From assembly GCA_021732545.1 (NCBI GenBank), contig JAKFUW010000084.1:1-7101 (forward strand): a stretch of DNA of 7,101 nucleotides, written 5' to 3'. Within the stretch, counting starts at the first letter, position 1, and each line of letters begins with the position of its first letter. Origin of the DNA: Alphaproteobacteria bacterium (lineage in GTDB: Bacteria; Pseudomonadota; Alphaproteobacteria; Rickettsiales; UBA3002). A program made the translations under genes and the position numbers. Positions 1-5,875 of the stretch are shown here, one piece after another. Under the pieces are notes generated by a model, which was not told the DNA's origin, did no database searches, and saw only the letters and a list, made by a program, of their open reading frames with translations.

Positions 1-1318
1 CTCCTATCGTGGGTTGCGTCATGTGGCCAAAATGGTGACCAAGCGCTTTCCTGAACCGATGCAGCGCGCGGCCAAAAGCGTTGAAAAACACATGCGCGGG
101 CTGGCCACGGGTGGCACATTATTTGAGGAACTCGGCTTTTATTATGTGGGGCCGGTGGATGGCCACAATCTCGATCAGCTTCTGCCTGTGCTCAAAAACA
201 TCAAGGCAGAGCGCGAATCCGGGCCGGTGCTGGTGCATGTGGTGACGCAAAAAGGCTATGGCTATGTTCCGGCGGAAAATTCGGTGGATAAATATCATGG
301 CGTGGCGAAATTTGATCTGGCAACGGGCGCGCAGGTCAAAGCCAAACCTGTTGCACCCAGCTATACCAAGGTCTTTGCCGATGCGCTGATTGCATTGGCG
401 CGCGATGATGACAAAATTGTCGGCATCACCGCCGCTATGCCAACGGGCACCGGCATGGATGCCTTTGGCGAAGCATTCCCTGACCGTATGTTCGATGTGG
501 GTATCGCTGAGCAACATGCCGTGACGTTTGCGGCAGGCCTTGCATGCGAAGGCTATAAGCCATTTTGCGCGATTTATTCCACCTTCCTTCAACGCGCTTA
601 TGATCAGGTGGTGCATGATGTGGCGATTCAAAAATTGCCCGTGCGATTCGCGATTGACCGCGCAGGGCTGGTGGGAGCCGATGGCCCAACCCATGCGGGC
701 GCGTTCGATGTGACGTATCTGGCATCGCTGCCGCATTTTGTGGTGATGGCGGCGGCTGATGAAGCGGAACTGGTGAATATGTTAGCGACTGCTGCGGCCT
801 ATGATGAGGGCCCGATCAGCGTGCGTTTTCCGCGTGGCGAGGGAGTGGGCGTGGACATTCCTTCGAAGCCCGAAGTGCTCGAAATCGGCAAAGGCCGCAT
901 CGTAAAACAAGGCAATAAAGTGGCGTTGCTGAGCTTCGGCACGCGCTTGGCCGAATGTGTGAAAGCAGCCGATGTGCTTGATAAAAATGGTTGGTCGTGC
1001 ACCGTAGCCGATGCGCGTTTTTGCAAGCCACTCGATGGTGAATTAGTCACGCAACTGCTATATGAGCATGATCTGGTAATGACGATTGAAGAAGGCGCAA
1101 TCGGCGTATTTGCCGCCCATGTGCAGCAATTTGCGCTGGGTGCCGGATTGCTCGATGGCGGCCACGGCAAGCTGCGCAGCCTGATGTTGCCCGACGCATT
1201 TCAAGACCATGATAAACCCGAATTAATGTATGATGCGGCGGGGTTAAATGCCGTGCAAATCGTTGAGCAGGTGCAACGCGTGATGGCGCAAAGTGCGGCC
1301 AAGCGCAAGGTTGGTTAG
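1..1318 (+). CDS. dxs: 1-deoxy-D-xylulose-5-phosphate synthase, 5'-truncated by window edge
   Basis: Dxs condenses pyruvate and glyceraldehyde-3-phosphate, with thiamine diphosphate, to DXP, the entry step of the MEP isoprenoid pathway and a precursor for thiamine and pyridoxal; it acts in the cytoplasm. The frame is open from base 2 to TAG at 1316-1318 (439 complete codons). Visible family landmarks are GPVDGH (nt 149-166), IAEQHA with the catalytic Glu equivalent to E. coli E370 (codon 509-511), STFLQRAYDQ with the equivalents of Y392 and R398 (codons 575 and 593), THAGAFD (from nt 689), and FPRGEGVG. The C-terminal transketolase domain reads through to EEGAIG and LPDAFQDHD. By alignment with the 620-residue E. 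coli enzyme, about 200 N-terminal residues, including the TPP-binding GDG region, lie outside the window. An in-frame TTG at 14 is internal, not a start. The gene is convergent with the AsmA-family gene. No damage is seen; the alphaproteobacterial flavour of the sequence is my reading. Confidence 0.97.
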   Translation, partial: SYRGLRHVAKMVTKRFPEPMQRAAKSVEKHMRGLATGGTLFEELGFYYVGPVDGHNLDQLLPVLKNIKAERESGPVLVHVVTQKGYGYVPAENSVDKYHGVAKFDLATGAQVKAKPVAPSYTKVFADALIALARDDDKIVGITAAMPTGTGMDAFGEAFPDRMFDVGIAEQHAVTFAAGLACEGYKPFCAIYSTFLQRAYDQVVHDVAIQKLPVRFAIDRAGLVGADGPTHAGAFDVTYLASLPHFVVMAAADEAELVNMLATAAAYDEGPISVRFPRGEGVGVDIPSKPEVLEIGKGRIVKQGNKVALLSFGTRLAECVKAADVLDKNGWSCTVADARFCKPLDGELVTQLLYEHDLVMTIEEGAIGVFAAHVQQFALGAGLLDGGHGKLRSLMLPDAFQDHDKPELMYDAAGLNAVQIVEQVQRVMAQSAAKRKVG

Positions 1319-1320
1319 TT

Positions 1321-1382
1321 GTCATTTTGGCGAAGGCCGGAGCCTATGCCGAATATGGATATTTCGCTTTCGTGTGAATGAC
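1321..1382. repeat. Degenerate GTCATT...AATGAC palindromic repeat, possible bidirectional terminator
   Basis: This 62-bp element nearly fills the gap between the dxs stop and the AsmA-family stop. It opens with GTCATT and closes with AATGAC (perfect inverted ends). The left arm contains a small stem, TTGGC-GAAG-GCCGG, that closes with two G-U pairs; the right arm resembles a decayed form of the CCCGCTTTCGCGGG type of arm. It looks like an old copy of the dispersed 'GTCATTCC-GCGAAGG-CGG' palindromes found in many alphaproteobacteria. Placed between two convergent genes, it could end transcription from both sides, but there is no clean U-tract, so termination is inference. Confidence 0.6.
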
Positions 1383-1394
1383 AGAGCACAGCTA

Positions 1395-4088
1395 TTAACG
1401 CAGCTTTTGCGCCAAAAACGCCTCGATCGATTTGGTGTTAAGGTTGCGGACGGGTTTGTCCATCGGGCCATCAAAATTGACTACTAAAAAGGGATAGTTG
1501 GTTTGAGCCATAGTGATGAGACCGAATTTAGCAGCCATTTCCATGGTCCAGTTGCGTAAGTTGAGCATGCCCTCTAATTCACCAACCGATTCATTTGAGC
1601 GGAAATTCACGCGCGTGGTGCGCATTTCACCTTTGGTAAAATAGGTGGAGCCGCTGATATTTCCGATGCGCGTGGCGCCAGAATCAAATGTCTGGCGAAT
1701 GGCGTTGAGTAGCCCTGACACTGCGCGCACCGAAGCGATGGAGCGAATGGTTGCAGGCAAATTGAAATATTGCACAAATACGTTGCGCGCATCCATTGTC
1801 AGGCTGCCAGTGATATTATCGATCCAGCTTTCAAAATTCAGGCCGCTAAAAGTCGTTCGCCCACTCATCGAAATCAAGCCATTGATATTGGTGTAACCAA
1901 GCCATGTATGTAGCCATTCGCGCAATTGCGCATTGAGAATATTATAGCGGATATCCAATCCTGGTACCACTTGCGAATCCACTTTCACATCGATTTTGCC
2001 AGTACCGCCCCACAGGCCTACGCTTGCTTCTTTGATGGTCATCTGAAAATCTTGCAGTGAAATCAGAGCAATAATACTCGATGCGCGGAATTTTTCATGA
2101 ATCAGTTGGCGTAAACGCAGCTCAATCGAGCCATCAAAATAATGCAGCGGATAAAAGTTGATGGGCGTGCGCGACCACACATTATCATCGCGTTTATCAG
2201 CATCCGATGCCCAGATGTGCGACAGCATCATATCACCTAAATCAATACTGGAAACACGCAGCTGGCTTTCGATAAAGGGGCGTTCGGCTTGTGGATCGCG
2301 GGTGAGTTTTGCTATACCTTGAATACGTGAATGTTCGAGGTTAATATTCATGCCGCTTGCCATCATCACTTTGGGCTTGATGGTCAGCAGTAGCGATGAG
2401 GGCCTGCCTTTTTGCCCCATCACACTAAAATCATCGATCTCTAACTGAAGTTGCACTTCGCGATCAAACTCCGGTAGCCAGTTAAAGCTAAAGGGGTTGT
2501 AGGTTTGTTGGTCGGGCGGGGTGAACATGCTGGCATCTTGCAGCCATTCTTTTTCCAGTGGAGCAAAATCAAAATGGCGCAGTGCAATGGTGGCATTAAC
2601 ACGCGGTGTGGCTTCATGGTAGCTATTGATACCGCCCGCAATCTGGATGCCATCGCCAACAATCATGCGCAGCTCTGACAAGGTAGTGGAACGCGAGCGC
2701 ACAATCAGATTAAAGCGTGTGCGAAATTGTCCAAAAATACCTTCAGGGATGTCGGTTTTTTCAAAGCCCATCATCGGCGCCAACTCGTGCAATGAATCGC
2801 CAAAGCCTTCCACCAGCCCTTCATATTCCAGCCCTGTTTTGGTGGGCGTGATGCGCCCCACAGTGACTAAGTTGGAATTTTTAGGGCCTGACGCGCGCGC
2901 ATCGGAGATCACAATGCTGCCACCCGCAAGTTGTCCTTTCACGTTAAAATTACTTAATTCAGTCGCATGAAATTTAACTTTCGCTGCTTGAATCGATAAG
3001 TTGCTCGATAATTTTAAATCGAACCCATTGTTAATGGCGAAAATATCATTCTCACTACCAATCGATTCACGCAACCCGTCAATCAACTGATCATAATCCA
3101 AATAATCAAACCATAGCGCGCTTTTACCAGTGGTGAGGTCTTCGGATTTTGTCAGATTAATGCTGCCTTTACCGGTGGTGTTGCCAGAACTGAATTCCAT
3201 CAGATTAATAATGGTTTGCGTGTCATCGGCATAGCTTTGCATTTTGAACGAAAGCGGAAAGGCGCTTTTATAATAATCGCTAAAAGGTGTATCGCCATGG
3301 CCAAACAATATATCGCCCCACGGCCTGAAATCATTGCTTGTTACGCTGATGGTTTGTTTACTGGTGACGACCCCCGCTTTGGCTACCACGCGCGCGTCGG
3401 TGATGTCCATCGCCATGGTTGGGTGGTTCACCGACATCACACAATCGGCGGCATAAGAGCCCAGATGCTGAAATTGATCAAACCGGCAGGATTGATTGAT
3501 GTTCATCGTATCTTTGCCAAACAGCGCATTGAATTGCGAAGTCATTTGCCCTAGTGAGATGGTGGTCATGCCATTGATATATTGAATTTCGCGCACATAA
3601 TCGTGGCGGTGATTGGTGTAGATAATCTGGCCATTATTGATCACAATCTGCACATTTTCAGGTAGCGCCGCCGAATCTTGGCCTTTATATAAAAAGCTCC
3701 AATTGTTCTGGGTTTCACTGAGTTGTTCCAACTCGATTCGCGGCGATACCAGCTCCAGTTTCTCTAACTTCGGGGTTTCACCCATCAACGCTTCCAAGAT
3801 GCTGACATGAATGATGAGTTGATCGGCACGCAGAAAATAATTGGCAGTAGCTTCGGGCGGATTTTTGAGGGCCACACCATCAAAAATAATCTTACCACCG
3901 GTTAAAATACTGATAGACGGTTCGCCAAGCACCACCGGCTCTCCGGTGATTTGTTCTACTTGCTTTGCGACGCGATCAGCCAATGGCGAAGCATCAATCA
4001 GTATTGGCAAGAGTTGCGAGAGCGATAGCAGCAGCAATAGCACTGCGCCTAAAACAAATCCCGCAATTTTTAGTTTATATGTATCCAT
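1395..4088 (-). CDS. AsmA-family envelope protein, 897 aa
   Basis: A large AsmA-like protein of the inner membrane and periplasm; relatives (AsmA, YhdP, TamB class) are linked to outer-membrane assembly and lipid transport. Residues about 7-31 form one hydrophobic N-terminal anchor (FVLGAVLLLLLSLSQLLP). Residues about 34-135 match the AsmA N-terminal pattern: a TGEPV-LGEPSISI stretch, a 'DGVALKNPP' segment, a LRADQL-I-VSILEALMG segment, and an L-SPRIELEQ...NNWSF ending. The middle is long, beta-rich and poorly conserved. Residues about 705-885 resemble the AsmA C-terminal domain (NGLISMSGRTTFSGLNF, ITGSLTMDARN, RIGNISGSTYFTKGEMRT, GELEGMLNLRNWTM). It starts at ATG 4088 and ends TAA at 1395-1397, with only a weak ribosome binding site upstream. 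It is divergent from the prepilin-peptidase-like gene and convergent with dxs. The family is clear; the specific member and cargo are not. Confidence 0.85.
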   Translation of the reverse strand: MDTYKLKIAGFVLGAVLLLLLSLSQLLPILIDASPLADRVAKQVEQITGEPVVLGEPSISILTGGKIIFDGVALKNPPEATANYFLRADQLIIHVSILEALMGETPKLEKLELVSPRIELEQLSETQNNWSFLYKGQDSAALPENVQIVINNGQIIYTNHRHDYVREIQYINGMTTISLGQMTSQFNALFGKDTMNINQSCRFDQFQHLGSYAADCVMSVNHPTMAMDITDARVVAKAGVVTSKQTISVTSNDFRPWGDILFGHGDTPFSDYYKSAFPLSFKMQSYADDTQTIINLMEFSSGNTTGKGSINLTKSEDLTTGKSALWFDYLDYDQLIDGLRESIGSENDIFAINNGFDLKLSSNLSIQAAKVKFHATELSNFNVKGQLAGGSIVISDARASGPKNSNLVTVGRITPTKTGLEYEGLVEGFGDSLHELAPMMGFEKTDIPEGIFGQFRTRFNLIVRSRSTTLSELRMIVGDGIQIAGGINSYHEATPRVNATIALRHFDFAPLEKEWLQDASMFTPPDQQTYNPFSFNWLPEFDREVQLQLEIDDFSVMGQKGRPSSLLLTIKPKVMMASGMNINLEHSRIQGIAKLTRDPQAERPFIESQLRVSSIDLGDMMLSHIWASDADKRDDNVWSRTPINFYPLHYFDGSIELRLRQLIHEKFRASSIIALISLQDFQMTIKEASVGLWGGTGKIDVKVDSQVVPGLDIRYNILNAQLREWLHTWLGYTNINGLISMSGRTTFSGLNFESWIDNITGSLTMDARNVFVQYFNLPATIRSIASVRAVSGLLNAIRQTFDSGATRIGNISGSTYFTKGEMRTTRVNFRSNESVGELEGMLNLRNWTMEMAAKFGLITMAQTNYPFLVVNFDGPMDKPVRNLNTKSIEAFLAQKLR

Positions 4089-4128
4089 AATGTGAGGGTG
4101 ATAGCATGACGGAGCGGTTGCGTCTAGA

Positions 4129-4163
4129 ATTAGGATTTAGGGGCCAGGGATTAGGGGCTAGTA
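4129..4163 (+). repeat. Five-unit heptanucleotide tandem repeat (consensus NNYAGGG)
   Basis: Five consecutive 7-bp units are seen between the two divergent genes: ATTAGGA, TTTAGGG, GCCAGGG, ATTAGGG, GCTAGTA. The core units share AGGG in phase, with the outer units decayed. Short heptamer arrays of this kind are known as intergenic low-complexity repeats in several bacteria, best known in cyanobacteria. Here the array lies upstream of the conserved part of the prepilin-peptidase-like gene, in what should be the promoter or leader region. Its length of 35 bp is not a multiple of three, so gain or loss of single units would shift any reading frame through it. Confidence 0.6.
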
Positions 4164-4192
4164 AAAAACTTAAAGAATGTTATTTATATGAA

Positions 4193-4912
4193 ATGGAACC
4201 TTGGCTGGAGACAACAATTGGGTTGATTATGATGGTGGTATTGGGGCCGGCAGTCGGCAACTATGCAACATCGGTGGTGTATCGGTTGCCGTTTGGCCAG
4301 ACGCCGTTTGAGAAAAAACCCTATTGCGGCCATTGCAACACCATGCTGCAACCGCGCGATTTGTTCCCGATATTGTCGTATCTGTTGGCACGAGGAAAAT
4401 GCCGCTATTGCCAAGGTGTCATCCGCGCCAGCTACATTTGGGTGGAAGTGGTGTGCGGTGCGTTGTTTATTATCAATTATCTGACGTTTGGCATCAGCGA
4501 AACGTTTATTATGGTCACAACCATCGGCGTATTTCTCACCATTTTATCCGCGCTGGAATATCATGAACGCAAATTGTTTGATTTGATTTTGACCTATCTG
4601 TTTGGTTTGGGAGCATTGCTACAAACCTTGCAGACAGGAACCATCTATAGCTTCTTTTATTCCGGATTTATCATGCTGTTTGCAGGCGTGGTGATCTGGC
4701 GAGCGAGCGGATTATTCAATGCGCAGCGCCTCAAGCAAGTGCCCGATTATGTGTGGCTGATGGTGCTGATAGGCATCATTGTGCCGCAACCTCTGCTGAT
4801 TGCAACGAGTGCGCTGACCTTGGGTTTGGTGGTGATTCAGCGGGTGCTGTTTGGAAAAATTACTGCAACCATTCCGGTTTCGCTGGCAATTTATGCTGCA
4901 CTATTAGTCTAG
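4193..4912 (+). CDS. Prepilin peptidase (A24 / PilD)-like membrane protein with altered catalytic motifs
   Basis: A polytopic inner-membrane protein of 239 aa from ATG 4193. Residues about 8-30 form the first membrane segment, followed by RLP as in PilD. The cytoplasmic domain typical of bifunctional prepilin peptidase/N-methyltransferases follows: C45-x2-C48, 21 residues, C70-x2-C73, including the LFPILSYLLARGKCRYC motif. This equals the PilD cysteine spacing (72/75/97/100). Several further hydrophobic segments run to the C-terminus. The peptidase site is changed: counting from the last cysteine, the position of PilD D149 is E122 (SALEYHERKLFD), and the GxGD motif position (PilD D213) reads QVPD with D185. 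The E122-D185 spacing is 63, against 64 in PilD. No pilin or secretion genes are nearby. An alternative in-frame ATG at 4106 has a GAGGG 7 nt upstream and would add 29 residues, partly encoded by the heptamer array. I prefer 4193 because it gives the family's normal N-terminus and leaves 104 bp rather than 17 bp between divergent starts. Family membership is secure; activity is doubtful. Confidence 0.85.
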   Translation: MEPWLETTIGLIMMVVLGPAVGNYATSVVYRLPFGQTPFEKKPYCGHCNTMLQPRDLFPILSYLLARGKCRYCQGVIRASYIWVEVVCGALFIINYLTFGISETFIMVTTIGVFLTILSALEYHERKLFDLILTYLFGLGALLQTLQTGTIYSFFYSGFIMLFAGVVIWRASGLFNAQRLKQVPDYVWLMVLIGIIVPQPLLIATSALTLGLVVIQRVLFGKITATIPVSLAIYAALLV

Positions 4913-4913
4913 T

Positions 4914-4973
4914 GTCATCCTGAACTTGTTTCAGGATCATTTCGAAAAGATGCCGAAACAAGTTCGGCATGAC
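4914..4973. repeat. Double-hairpin GTCAT...ATGAC palindromic repeat, possible bidirectional terminator
   Basis: A 60-bp element fills the gap between two convergent genes. It holds two perfect hairpins, each with an 8-bp stem and 5-nt loop: ATCCTGAA/TTCAGGAT at 4917-4937 (loop CTTGT) and ATGCCGAA/TTCGGCAT at 4950-4970 (loop ACAAG). The two arms are also near-inverted copies of each other, so the whole element could fold as one long imperfect stem or cruciform. It belongs to the recognisable 'GTCATCCTGAACTTGTTTCAGG' type of dispersed bacterial repeat. A role as bidirectional terminator is inferred from its position and structure. Confidence 0.8.
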
Positions 4974-4982
4974 AACGGTTTA

Positions 4983-5732
4983 CTACTCACATGTCATAAT
5001 GAGCTTATAGGGCGAGGTATGATCGCCCAGCGTGATTTTATTTTCGCCCAGTAATAGCGGTGCTTTTTCTGAAACTTTTCCACGGCCAATCGGCTTACCA
5101 TTTAAAATCGTGCAAAAGCGGCTGCCCTGATCGACGAGGTAAATACCATCGGCGTGGCGCTCGATCGCGCAGTGTTTTTGCGAGATCATCATCGGCGGGC
5201 CTTCGCTTGGCAAATCGAGGTTATTGAGTTTGGGTTTTTCTTCTTTTTCGGGGTAGCCACCGATGAAATAGGGTAGGGTGCCGCTTTTGATTTCAATCGG
5301 CGTGAACGATAGTTTTTCGCATGCCGATGTAATCGTGATGCTGTCAATCGCTTGATCGAGAATCACCGTGGCGCGCTCTTTGGCAGCCAAGCGCGCATTG
5401 GTATCGCGCAGGCGATTTAAAATGTTTGTAAACACCATTTGTAATTGTGCGGGGCAGGCGTTGATCATCTCTTTAAACTGCGCATCGCTGATCGCATCAA
5501 CTTCTACTTTGTTCAATGCGCGCGCCGTAGCTGAGCGCATATTGCGCGGCTCAAACAGTGCCATTTCGCCAAAGACTGCACCAGTTTCCAGCACCGCTAA
5601 TTGCACTTCGCCATGCTGCGCATGTTTCAAAATTTCCACCGCGCCGGATGTGATGATATAGGCATAATCGCCTGCATCGCCCTCGCGGAAAATGATTTCT
5701 TTTTCATGGAATGTTTTGGTGTTCATCAGCAT
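4983..5732 (-). CDS. Cyclic nucleotide-binding domain plus FHA-like domain protein, 249 aa
   Basis: A soluble, probably cytoplasmic sensor or adaptor. Residues about 8-112 are a cNMP-binding domain of the CRP type: FREGDAGDYAYIITSGAVEI, then the phosphate-binding cassette GEMALF...RSATARA. E56, R66 and S67 have the same spacing as CRP E72, R82 and S83, so cAMP or cGMP binding is plausible. Residues about 94-120 form a charged helix. There is no helix-turn-helix domain, so this is not a Crp/Fnr transcription factor. Residues about 152-247 look like an FHA domain: ISQKHCAIE (S184, H187), YLVDQGSRFCTILNG, and LLLGENKITLG; but the usual GR is GG (158-159) and the usual NG before T is FC (206-207), so classic phosphothreonine binding may be lost. 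Start is ATG 5732 or ATG 5726 (a GAAAG sits 8 nt before the latter); TTG 5741 is less likely. It lies downstream of glmS on the same strand, separated by a repeat insertion. Stop TAG is at 4983-4985. Confidence 0.85.
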   Translation of the reverse strand: MLMNTKTFHEKEIIFREGDAGDYAYIITSGAVEILKHAQHGEVQLAVLETGAVFGEMALFEPRNMRSATARALNKVEVDAISDAQFKEMINACPAQLQMVFTNILNRLRDTNARLAAKERATVILDQAIDSITITSACEKLSFTPIEIKSGTLPYFIGGYPEKEEKPKLNNLDLPSEGPPMMISQKHCAIERHADGIYLVDQGSRFCTILNGKPIGRGKVSEKAPLLLGENKITLGDHTSPYKLIMTCE

Positions 5733-5733
5733 G
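5713..5733 (-). repeat. 21-bp direct repeat, copy at the active start of the cNMP-FHA gene
   Basis: This 21-bp stretch is identical to 5853-5873, exactly 140 bp away; the bases on both sides differ. Read on the - strand it carries ATGCTGATGAACACC, that is, the start codons and first codons (MLMNTK) of the cNMP-FHA protein. The pair brackets the palindromic element at 5747-5840. Confidence 0.9.
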
Positions 5734-5737
5734 TCTT

Positions 5738-5872
5738 TCAATATCCCGTCATTGCGAGTGAGCGGTTTAGCGAGCGTGGCAATCCAGAAGCATGACTGAA
5801 ATGGATCGCCACGGCCTCTGAAGGAGGCCTCGCGATGACGAATGGTGTGTGAGTTTTGGTGTTCATCAGCAT
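5738..5872 (-). pseudogene. Relic start of the cNMP-FHA gene, running into the inserted repeat (44 codons)
   Basis: The upstream copy of the duplicated gene start begins ATGCTGATGAACACC, two bases after the glmS stop codon. Read from ATG 5872 it encodes MLMNTKTHTPFVIARPP and continues open through the whole palindromic element to TGA at 5738-5740, 44 residues in all. The stop sits 5 nt before the ATG at 5732 of the intact gene, so if translated it could couple glmS translation to the downstream gene. I read it as the displaced original 5' end of that gene rather than as a functional peptide; the peptide after residue 7 is just repeat sequence. Confidence 0.4.
5747..5840. repeat. 94-bp CGTCATTGCGAG...CTCGCGATGACG palindromic element
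   Basis: The outer arms, 5747-5758 and 5829-5840, are inverted over 12 bp with a single G-T mismatch. An inner pair, CGTGGCAATCCA (5775-5786) and TGGATCGCCACG (5802-5813), is inverted over 12 bp, again with one G-T mismatch. A third, local hairpin, GGCCTC-TGAAG-GAGGCC, lies at 5813-5829 and competes for one base of the inner stem. This is the familiar 'GTCATTGCGAG...GGCAATCCAG' class of dispersed repeat. It separates glmS from the cNMP-FHA gene and would be transcribed from the glmS side, where it could stabilise the upstream mRNA end or attenuate the downstream gene. Confidence 0.8.
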
Positions 5873-5873
5873 G
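5853..5873 (-). repeat. 21-bp direct repeat, copy next to the glmS stop
   Basis: Exact copy of 5713-5733. It ends two bases from the glmS TAA (5876-5878). Its position suggests that the cNMP-FHA gene originally began here, almost touching glmS, and that the copy at 5713-5733 now serves as the start after insertion of about 140 bp. Confidence 0.9.
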
Positions 5874-5875
5874 GT

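Noticed and set aside
14..16. TTG as a start codon for dxs
   Set aside because: The frame is open to the window edge and the residues before it align with Dxs; the true start is upstream of the window.
119..736. 205-codon open frame on the - strand opposite dxs
   Set aside because: It is antisense to the conserved core of dxs, rich in His/Arg/Cys as expected for a shadow frame, with no recognisable domain.
3216..3554. 112-codon + strand frame inside the AsmA-family gene
   Set aside because: The opposite strand is a continuous AsmA-family protein; this frame has no domain and no good ribosome site, nor do those at 1645-1896, 2626-2970 and 3841-4095.
4129..4163. CRISPR-like or telomere-like array
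   Set aside because: Units are 7 bp without spacers, and only one unit matches TTTAGGG; a simple tandem repeat explains it.
4181..4190. AT-rich TATAAA on the - strand as a -10 promoter for the AsmA-family gene
   Set aside because: No acceptable -35 sequence at 16-18 bp; in an AT-rich leader this match is expected by chance.
4983..5732. Crp/Fnr-type transcription regulator
   Set aside because: The cNMP-binding domain is present but no helix-turn-helix follows; the C-terminal half fits an FHA-like fold instead.
5739..5741. TTG start giving MKDMLMNTK for the cNMP-FHA gene
   Set aside because: ATG codons at 5732 and 5726 lie just downstream, and they fall in the duplicated gene-start sequence; the extra codons belong to the edge of the inserted segment.
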